Source: JAGXOF01 sp046545575 (GTDB lineage Bacteria > Chloroflexota > Dehalococcoidia > SZUA-161 > SpSt-899). Taken from it: DNA of 11,292 bases. The stretch lies in contig JBKGZM010000064.1 in the NCBI GenBank assembly GCA_046545575.1, forward strand, positions 1 through 11,292, written 5' to 3'. Below, one piece after another: positions 6,170 to 11,292 of the stretch. The notes under the pieces were generated by a model, which was not told the DNA's origin, did no database searches, and was given only the letters and a program-made list of their open reading frames with translations. How positions within the stretch are numbered: the stretch's first letter is position 1; each line of letters opens with the position of its first letter. Both the position numbers and the translations under genes were made by a program.

Positions 6170-8611
6170 ATGAAACCGGAACGCTTTACAGAACAGGCCC
6201 AAGAGGTGCTCGGTGCATCTCAGGAATTAGTGAGAAAATACCGCCATAGCCAGTGGGACGTGGAACACGTCCTGGCAGCTTTGTTGGATCAAGAAAAGGG
6301 ATTAACGCAGGAAATATTGAAACAACTAGGTGTCGATGCGACACAGGTACGACAAAGTGTAGAGCAGGTACTGCAACAGAGTCCTAAAGTAGCCTATGAA
6401 AGCCCTCAGGTATATGCTACACCCCATGTCGTGCAACTGCTTCAAAATGCCGACGCCGAGGCTAATAGACTCAATGACGAGTATGTGAGCACAGAGCACA
6501 TCCTTATTGCTATAGCCGGGGAAAGGAAGGGCCAGGCAGCACAAATCCTTCAAAGTTTTGGAATTGACCAGGAGAAAATCTATGGAGTACTCCAGAACAT
6601 CCGGGGCAGTCAGCGAGTGACCGATTCCCGTCCCGAGAGCAAATACAAGGCTCTGGAGAAGTACAGCAGGGACCTGACCGAGCTGGCCAATGAAGGGAAG
6701 CTGGACCCGGTCATCGGCCGTGATGAGGAGATAAAGCGCGTGATGGAGGTATTGACCCGTCGCACAAAGAACAATCCCGTCATCATCGGCGATGTAGGAA
6801 CGGGCAAAACCGCAATCGCTGAAGGCCTGGCTCAGAAGGTGGCCGTGGACGATGTCCCCGAGTCCCTTAGAGGACGCCGGGTAATCGCGCTCGACATGGG
6901 ATCGCTGGTGGCCGGAACGAAGTTCCGCGGCGAGTTCGAGGAACGCCTTAAAGCTGTAATGGACGAGATACGCCAGGCTCAAGGTGAGATTATACTCTTC
7001 ATTGACGAGTTGCATACAGTAGTCGGAGCGGGCGCAGCCGAAGGTGCCATTGATGCATCAAATATGCTGAAACCGGCTCTGGCGCGCGGCGAACTGCAGT
7101 GCATCGGCGCTACCACGCTTAACGAATACCGGGAACACATAGAAAAGGACGCAGCTCTGGAAAGGCGCTTTCAGCCGGTATTCCTTGGTGAACCCAGCGT
7201 GGAGACGACCATTGAGATGCTGAAGGGCCTGCGCCCGAAATACGAGTCGCATCACAAGATACAGATAACCGACGCAGCCCTGGAAGCTGCTGCCAAGCTC
7301 GGTGACCGCTACGTCTCGGACCGCTTTCTGCCCGATAAGGCAATCGACCTCATCGACGAGGCTGCGGCCAAGGTTCGCATCGAGTCGGAAAGCTATCCGT
7401 CGGAGATGAAAGAGCTGGAGCAAAAGCTGAGGCACCTGACCAATGAGGAAGAGGCTGCAGCACAGCGTGGCGATTACGAGAGAGCGGCCAATGTGAAGTC
7501 CGAACGATTGAGTATTGAGAACCAATACCAGGAAATGAAGAACAAATGGTCCCAGGACAACAAGGTGGACAAGGTAGTCGATAAGGAAGATATAGCAGAA
7601 CGCATCTCCAAGTGGACTGGCATTCCTGTCAGCCGTATGCTGGAGGAAGAGACGGATAAGCTGATCAATATGGAAGAGCGGCTGCACGAGCGTGTCATAG
7701 GTCAGGATGAAGCAATCACAGCCGTCTCCGATGCTATAAGACGGGCACGCTCAGGATTGAAGGACCCCCGAAGACCAATTGGCAGCTTTATCTTCCTCGG
7801 CCCCACAGGGGTAGGGAAAACCGAACTTTGCCGGGCTCTGGCCGAGTTCCTCTTCGATGAGGAAGATGCTCTGGTCAGACTGGACATGTCGGAGTACCAG
7901 GAGAGGCACACCGTCTCCCGGCTTGTCGGGGCACCACCCGGATACGTGGGCTATGAGGAAGGAGGACAGCTCACCGAGAGGGTGAGGCGTCGTCCTTACA
8001 GGGTGATTCTGCTTGATGAAATTGAAAAAGCCCATCCTGACGTGTTTAACATGCTTCTGCAGATACTGGATGACGGACGTCTTACTGACGGACACGGCCG
8101 GACGGTTGATTTCAAAAACACGGTGATCATCATGACCAGTAACCTCGGAAGCCAGGAATTCCAGCGTCAGTCGATCGGCTTCCGCACCGATGAGGAAACC
8201 AGGGCCGACCGACAACGGAAGAAGAGCAACGTGGAGAATGCATTAAAGCAGACATTCCGGCCTGAGTTCCTGAACAGGGTAGACGAGGTCATCGTCTTTG
8301 ACGAACTCAGTGAGGAAGAGCTGCAGCAGATTGTGGAACTCATGCTTAACGACCTTAAGGACCGACTTTCGGAGCGGAATATATCGGTATCGCTGACACA
8401 GGAAGCGAAGTCATGGCTGGCTAAAGAAGGCTTTGACCCTGTGTTCGGGGCACGTCCGCTACGAAGAGCTGTCCAGCGCTATGTGGAAACTCCCCTTTCC
8501 AGAAAGATCCTGCAAGGGGAATTCCAGGAGGGCGATAACGTCGTGGTCAGTCTTGATTCAGAGTCAGGGGAGCTGACGTTCAGCAAAGATGGAACGGTGT
8601 TGACTGCATAA
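6170..8611 (+). CDS. clpC: ATP-dependent Clp protease ATP-binding subunit (ClpC-type, ClpB-like N-half)
   Basis: This double-ring AAA+ unfoldase has 813 residues. A tandem Clp-N domain (about 1-145) leads into D1 with Walker A GDVGTGKT (207-214), Walker B ILFIDE (275-280) and arginine finger RR (332-333). A short UVR-like middle segment (about 414-450, EEEAAAQRGDYERAANVKSE) takes the place of the long ClpB coiled coil. D2 has Walker A GPTGVGKT (544-551), Walker B VILLDE (612-617), sensor TSNLG, and an IGF tripeptide (669-671) at the place of the ClpP-docking loop. It should therefore unfold substrates for ClpP. The N-terminal domain and the ALEKYSRDLTELA linker look more like ClpB. The ATG at 6170 has AGGAGG 7 bases upstream. 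Monocistronic by layout, with a tRNA gene following. Confidence 0.93.
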   Translation: MKPERFTEQAQEVLGASQELVRKYRHSQWDVEHVLAALLDQEKGLTQEILKQLGVDATQVRQSVEQVLQQSPKVAYESPQVYATPHVVQLLQNADAEANRLNDEYVSTEHILIAIAGERKGQAAQILQSFGIDQEKIYGVLQNIRGSQRVTDSRPESKYKALEKYSRDLTELANEGKLDPVIGRDEEIKRVMEVLTRRTKNNPVIIGDVGTGKTAIAEGLAQKVAVDDVPESLRGRRVIALDMGSLVAGTKFRGEFEERLKAVMDEIRQAQGEIILFIDELHTVVGAGAAEGAIDASNMLKPALARGELQCIGATTLNEYREHIEKDAALERRFQPVFLGEPSVETTIEMLKGLRPKYESHHKIQITDAALEAAAKLGDRYVSDRFLPDKAIDLIDEAAAKVRIESESYPSEMKELEQKLRHLTNEEEAAAQRGDYERAANVKSERLSIENQYQEMKNKWSQDNKVDKVVDKEDIAERISKWTGIPVSRMLEEETDKLINMEERLHERVIGQDEAITAVSDAIRRARSGLKDPRRPIGSFIFLGPTGVGKTELCRALAEFLFDEEDALVRLDMSEYQERHTVSRLVGAPPGYVGYEEGGQLTERVRRRPYRVILLDEIEKAHPDVFNMLLQILDDGRLTDGHGRTVDFKNTVIIMTSNLGSQEFQRQSIGFRTDEETRADRQRKKSNVENALKQTFRPEFLNRVDEVIVFDELSEEELQQIVELMLNDLKDRLSERNISVSLTQEAKSWLAKEGFDPVFGARPLRRAVQRYVETPLSRKILQGEFQEGDNVVVSLDSESGELTFSKDGTVLTA

Positions 8612-8628
8612 TGGCAAGCTGTTAAAAT
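8600..8628 (+). promoter_or_regulatory. Promoter of tRNA-Asp, overlapping the 3' end of the Clp gene
   Basis: TTGACT (8600-8605) and TAAAAT (8623-8628) are separated by exactly 17 bases. The -35 box lies in the last codons of the Clp ATPase gene and the -10 just after its stop. The start near 8635 would be about 11 bases before the mature tRNA. It allows tRNA synthesis independent of the upstream gene. Confidence 0.7.
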
Positions 8629-8645
8629 GTATCATGCTTTAACAC

Positions 8646-8719
8646 GACCCCGTGGTGTAGCGGCTTAACACACCAGCCTGTCACGCTGGAGATCGTGGGT
8701 TCAAATCCCATCGGGGTCG
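8646..8719 (+). tRNA. tRNA-Asp(GUC)
   Basis: A full cloverleaf of 74 bases. Acceptor arms GACCCCG/CGGGGTC pair completely. The D-arm is GTGT/ACAC, with GG in the loop. The anticodon stem CCAGC/GCTGG encloses CTGTCAC, anticodon GTC at 8680-8682. The T-arm is GTGGG/CCCAT with loop TTCAAAT. The discriminator is G, as expected for aspartate. CCA is not encoded. It has its own promoter across the end of the Clp gene and a hairpin terminator about 60 bases downstream. Confidence 0.97.
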
Positions 8720-8778
8720 TATCCTCAACATAGTCTCTGGCTTTCTTCGTATTACAACTCGCAGAAGAGGTTAAATTC

Positions 8779-8810
8779 AGGTCGTGGCTGCTACGCCACG
8801 ACCTCATTTT
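8779..8810 (+). terminator. Rho-independent terminator after tRNA-Asp
   Basis: A perfect 10-base-pair stem AGGTCGTGGC/GCCACGACCT closes a 6-base loop TGCTAC, followed after CA by TTTT. It would end transcripts from both the Clp gene and the tRNA. The T tract is short, but the stem is strong. Confidence 0.75.
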
Positions 8811-8912
8811 GATTCAGACGGATTCAAACTGAGGGGTGCCATATTTGGGGCACTCATTCATAAGCCACACGGCTCACCACAGTCTACAATAATAGCGATT
8901 ATCCATCTTTGG

Positions 8913-10127
8913 CTATTTATAAACTCCAAATTCCTTAGCAGCTTCTATCATGGCATGCAAGTTATCAGGGTTCCCTTTGTCAATAGAGGCACCCCCTGTT
9001 AAGATAAACCCCCCACCTTTGCCGCAATCCTCAATAAGATTTATGCAATACTGCTTAACGGCTTGAGGCGTACCGTTACGCATCAGCGAGGTGGGCACAT
9101 TGCCGGAGATACAAGCCGTATCGCCGAGAATTTCCTTGGCTCTGGTCATATCCGTTTTGTCAAACCACCATAGTACGGAACCTTTGGGCACGTCCTTTAC
9201 AGTCTCCAGACGTCTGTTATAGCTACCCTCAGCAAACAATAATGGCATGCAACCCTCGTTCACCAATCCCACAATAACTTTCCTCAGGTAAGGCCAGTAG
9301 AATGTCTCAAATTGCTTATCGGACATGAATGTATCATCACCCTTGTGCAGCGGCATAAGGATAATCGGTCCACCAGAGGCGTTCGCTCCCGCTATCCCTG
9401 TCTCAATAATCCATGGTGTCACTATTTCCATAGCCTCGAGAAGCTTATCAGGTTGCCGGTACATATCCATTACTATACCGTGAGTTCCTCTTAGGGTATC
9501 TCCTAGAAGATCAAAGGGGGCGTGAGCAAAACCTCCCGTTAGAGATGGGAATCCTGCTGCCCGGGCCTCCGTATTTATTTCCCTGACAACCTCTTGAAAA
9601 TTTGCCAATTCCTTGCCAGCATCAATGATGGCTTGGAATGCCGCCTGGACATCTGGTGCAGTGCATGCTGCCAGGAACATGGTTGGCAGCCCCAATGTGC
9701 TTCGCAGGGGTATCAGCTTCTGCAACGGCTCTAGGGCACCCATCGTACGAGGCAGGTAAAATCTCAAACAATAATCTGATGGGTCCTTGAGCAGGGCATC
9801 GTATTCATCTGCCTTCATATACTCGCCCTCAACAAACTGGTCCATACTGGCATTTTCAGGGAGACCATGCCCCGGCCATCTAGAAAATCTGCTATCAAGT
9901 ATCTCGCCCATCCTGCCTGGACTAACACTAACTCTGGGACCAGCGAAGGTATCCCCGTCAAATTCATAGAGAAATTTTAGCCATGCCCGTTTCATTTCTG
10001 CATAATCATACATGGCTGTACGTAACGTTATCCCGGCATAATGGACCGGGAATTCCACGGTAGGTAGTCTGCATGGTACTCTATCGCGTTTTTCCTCCCA
10101 GGATAAATCAGTCCATTTACTTTCCAC
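8913..10127 (-). CDS. Uroporphyrinogen decarboxylase (URO-D) family protein, methyltransferase-like
   Basis: This 404-residue protein is a member of the URO-D/MtaA/CmuA superfamily, TIM-barrel enzymes that in anaerobes often move methyl groups between a methylated substrate or corrinoid protein and coenzyme M or tetrahydrofolate. Family marks in the C-terminal half include GGPIILMPLHKGDD (252-265), the core segment GCMPLLFAEGSYNRRLE (292-308), DMTRAKEILGD (326-336), ISGNVPTSLMRNGTP (340-354) and GGGFILTGGASIDKGNPDNL (371-390). The classical MtaA zinc motif His-X-Cys is not seen at the corresponding FAEG position, so the metal site differs or is lost. The start is GTG 10127, supported by AAGGAGGT 8-9 bases upstream. 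No corrinoid protein or activase gene is nearby. It is probably not the haem-pathway HemE, since it is longer and lacks the HemE N-terminal motif. Confidence 0.85.
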   Translation of the reverse strand: MESKWTDLSWEEKRDRVPCRLPTVEFPVHYAGITLRTAMYDYAEMKRAWLKFLYEFDGDTFAGPRVSVSPGRMGEILDSRFSRWPGHGLPENASMDQFVEGEYMKADEYDALLKDPSDYCLRFYLPRTMGALEPLQKLIPLRSTLGLPTMFLAACTAPDVQAAFQAIIDAGKELANFQEVVREINTEARAAGFPSLTGGFAHAPFDLLGDTLRGTHGIVMDMYRQPDKLLEAMEIVTPWIIETGIAGANASGGPIILMPLHKGDDTFMSDKQFETFYWPYLRKVIVGLVNEGCMPLLFAEGSYNRRLETVKDVPKGSVLWWFDKTDMTRAKEILGDTACISGNVPTSLMRNGTPQAVKQYCINLIEDCGKGGGFILTGGASIDKGNPDNLHAMIEAAKEFGVYK

Positions 10128-10140
10128 GGTTAGTTACCTC

Positions 10141-10248
10141 CTTGATAGTGTAAAATCAGTAAAATCGGGGGTTGACCATAGATACTATCTGGGTCCCCTG
10201 GTTACCTGGCTCTCCACTGAACCACTTGCCGCTCATAAATACTTAATC
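10141..10248 (+). other. Untranslated remnant of the IclR coding frame
   Basis: The frame of the downstream IclR-like ORF stays open through this stretch (36 codons with no stop) and reads as IclR linker: DHRYYLGPLVTWLSTEPLAA, then HKYLI before the ATG. IclR proteins carry Y-LG in the same place, directly after the DNA-binding domain. No usual start codon occurs here in frame, and farther upstream lies the antisense of the URO-D gene. A tandem repeat GTAAAATCA/GTAAAATCG (10150-10167) sits near the presumed break. Confidence 0.7.
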
Positions 10249-10755
10249 ATGCATTCTATTCAGGAAATGGAGCGCTTGTCCCGGATCAGCGAGGAGACTG
10301 TAAACCTTGTTATCATGGTCCAGCTTCGCTGTATTACGATCTATGATATCGCGAGCAGGCACAATATCAGAATCACGGAAGACAGTCGCAGGAATCGGCC
10401 ACCTCTCGGCAGTGCGCCGGGGAAAGTGCTACTTTCCCAACTCGATAACGGAGAAATAGAGGAAGCCCTGCAAAAGATCGATCTGGTGCATGCTACAGAG
10501 CGTACTGTTACTGATAAGTACACGTTGATCTCCCAGTTGCAAGAGATCAGGCAGCAAGGATACTATGCCAGTTACGGTGAAGTAGTGACCGGGCTTGCGT
10601 GTATATCTGTCCCTGTTAAGAATTATATATATCCAGCCGCCCTGAGCATCCTGGGATTTGAAGGACATTTAAAGCCGTTGGCAAAGGAACTCAAAGAAGA
10701 ATTGACGGTTAGTGCGGCTCGTATTTCCCGCAACATCGCGGAGAAAGGATTCTAA
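10249..10755 (+). CDS. IclR-family regulator, effector domain only (5'-truncated)
   Basis: This 168-residue ORF corresponds to the C-terminal IclR effector-binding domain: ISEETVNLVIM (about 13-23), the PPLGSAPGKVLLSQL segment (51-65), a T-EKY-LISQLQEIRQQGYYAS stretch (about 86-107), GEVVTGLACISVPV (109-122), AALSILGF, and the closing helix. Full members have about 250 residues with an N-terminal winged helix, which is absent here. The true family sequence begins upstream of this ATG, so the ATG is an internal methionine of the old gene. It has no Shine-Dalgarno sequence. The product, if made, could bind ligand but not DNA by itself. Most likely a decayed gene. It is divergent from the URO-D gene, which its ancestor may have regulated. 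Confidence 0.8.
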   Translation: MHSIQEMERLSRISEETVNLVIMVQLRCITIYDIASRHNIRITEDSRRNRPPLGSAPGKVLLSQLDNGEIEEALQKIDLVHATERTVTDKYTLISQLQEIRQQGYYASYGEVVTGLACISVPVKNYIYPAALSILGFEGHLKPLAKELKEELTVSAARISRNIAEKGF

Positions 10756-10838
10756 AGGGGGTGATATATGGCTACATAACACAGGCTGTTCCGCAGAGTT
10801 ATTCAGGATACATTAGAATCTATATGTAAGGAGGTATG

Positions 10839-11273
10839 ATGAAGAGGTTTTTATTTGTTCCTGTAGTGGTTGTCCTGGTGAGCATATTGGTTTTTGGCGG
10901 TTGCGCTAAGACGGAAACAACGGAATCACCATCGGCAACGGAACCGACTCAAACAACAGAGCCGACCCCCAGTGGGCCGACATATGGCGGTATTCTGAAG
11001 GCTACCAGGGCCTCATCTCCGGCGTGCATTGGCTATCAGCCAGATTTTTCTCCTGTTGACACCATATATGCCTCACCTATTGCGGAAAGGCTGGTCAGTT
11101 GGGATGAGGAAGGGAACTACATCCCTGTGCTGGCCAAATCTTGGGAAGGGGATCCGGAGAACAATACCTTGACTTGGCATTTGAGGGAGGGAGTTAAGTT
11201 CCAGGATGGAACTCCTTTCAATGCGGAGGCAGTTAAATTTAGGCTCTGTTATCGTTTAGGGTTGTTAACTTGA
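10839..11273 (+). CDS. ABC transporter substrate-binding lipoprotein (SBP family 5), interrupted after its N-terminal part
   Basis: This is the N-terminal part of a peptide/nickel-type substrate-binding protein. A basic start (MKR), a hydrophobic core and FGGC form a lipoprotein signal, with the acylated cysteine at about residue 22. A Thr/Ser/Pro/Glu-rich linker (about 24-46) is followed by the family-5 opening: YGGILKA, ERLVSWDEEGNYIPVLAKSW and TWHLREGVKFQDGTPFNAEA. After AVKF (codon ending at 11240) the family sequence stops and a foreign tail RLCYRLGLLT leads to TGA at 11273. Full proteins have 500-600 residues. ATG 10839 is preferred, with AGGAGG 4 bases upstream; ATG 10836 is too close. 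The loss follows at the start of an IS-like sequence. The product is surely non-functional for uptake. Confidence 0.82.
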   Translation: MKRFLFVPVVVVLVSILVFGGCAKTETTESPSATEPTQTTEPTPSGPTYGGILKATRASSPACIGYQPDFSPVDTIYASPIAERLVSWDEEGNYIPVLAKSWEGDPENNTLTWHLREGVKFQDGTPFNAEAVKFRLCYRLGLLT

Positions 11274-11292
11274 GGTGACCATGATATAGTGG
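11242..11292. mobile_element. Probable insertion-sequence end, truncated by window edge
   Basis: The lipoprotein coding sequence changes abruptly at about 11241 into GGCTCTGTTATCGTTTAGGG and onward. A GG(C/G)-CTGTT start is common among terminal inverted repeats of several IS families, including IS5 and IS6 relatives. The opposite end, the target duplication and any transposase lie outside the window, so family and length cannot be told. Confidence 0.5.

Noticed and set aside
8622..8807. Open frame on the - strand over tRNA-Asp
   Set aside because: Its protein-like core (GFEPTISSVTGWCVKPLHH) is simply the tRNA read backwards, a known source of false hypothetical proteins.
8820..8912. Terminator for the URO-D gene
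   Set aside because: A weak GTGCC/GGCAC pairing exists (about 8836-8853), but without a T tract on the - strand; not enough to call.
10789..10819. Promoter for the lipoprotein gene with TAGAAT at 10814-10819
   Set aside because: The -10 is fair, but there is no recognisable -35 at 16-18 bases upstream.

Overview
The window is about 11.3 kb of a bacterial chromosome with roughly 50% GC. No marker gene fixes the phylum. The mixture of genes (a standalone uroporphyrinogen-decarboxylase-family methyltransferase, an IclR-type effector domain, a peptide-type ABC substrate-binding lipoprotein, a ClpB/ClpC-type ATPase, tRNAs without encoded CCA, strong Shine-Dalgarno sites) would suit Chloroflexota of the Dehalococcoidia type or a related anaerobe. 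That placement is inference from general resemblance only.

Region 1 (1-5013): the 3' end of a tRNA-Ala(UGC) is followed by two drug-exporter-like ABC-2 loci facing each other tail to tail. On the + strand, a TetR regulator gene has a textbook promoter overlapped by a perfect inverted-repeat operator. It leads an operon with an ABC ATPase and one ABC-2 permease. On the - strand, an AbrB-type regulator leads an operon with an ABC ATPase and two paralogous ABC-2 permeases. The two operons end only 10 bp apart.

Region 2 (5014-6120): on the - strand are a PPC/DUF296 domain protein, a possible 12-codon leader ORF, a small membrane-anchored protein with a DUF4430-like segment, and a hairpin terminator with a GNRA loop.

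Region 3 (6121-8810): a Clp ATPase gene combines a ClpB-like N-terminal half with a ClpC-like UVR middle segment and a ClpP-docking loop. It is followed by tRNA-Asp(GUC), whose promoter lies across the end of the clp gene, and then by a strong terminator.

Region 4 (8811-11292) looks rearranged. A URO-D-family methyltransferase gene (- strand) starts right against the remains of an IclR regulator gene (+ strand). The IclR reading frame continues about 36 codons upstream of its first ATG as recognisable IclR linker sequence, but the DNA-binding domain is absent, its place being taken by the methyltransferase start. Downstream, a peptide-type ABC substrate-binding lipoprotein gene breaks off after about 135 codons at a sequence that looks like an insertion-sequence terminus and runs out of the window.

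The clearest points for a second look are the decapitated IclR gene, the interrupted lipoprotein gene, the TetR promoter/operator, the hybrid Clp ATPase, and the paired exporter loci. I found no CRISPR array, phage module or clearly new defence system.
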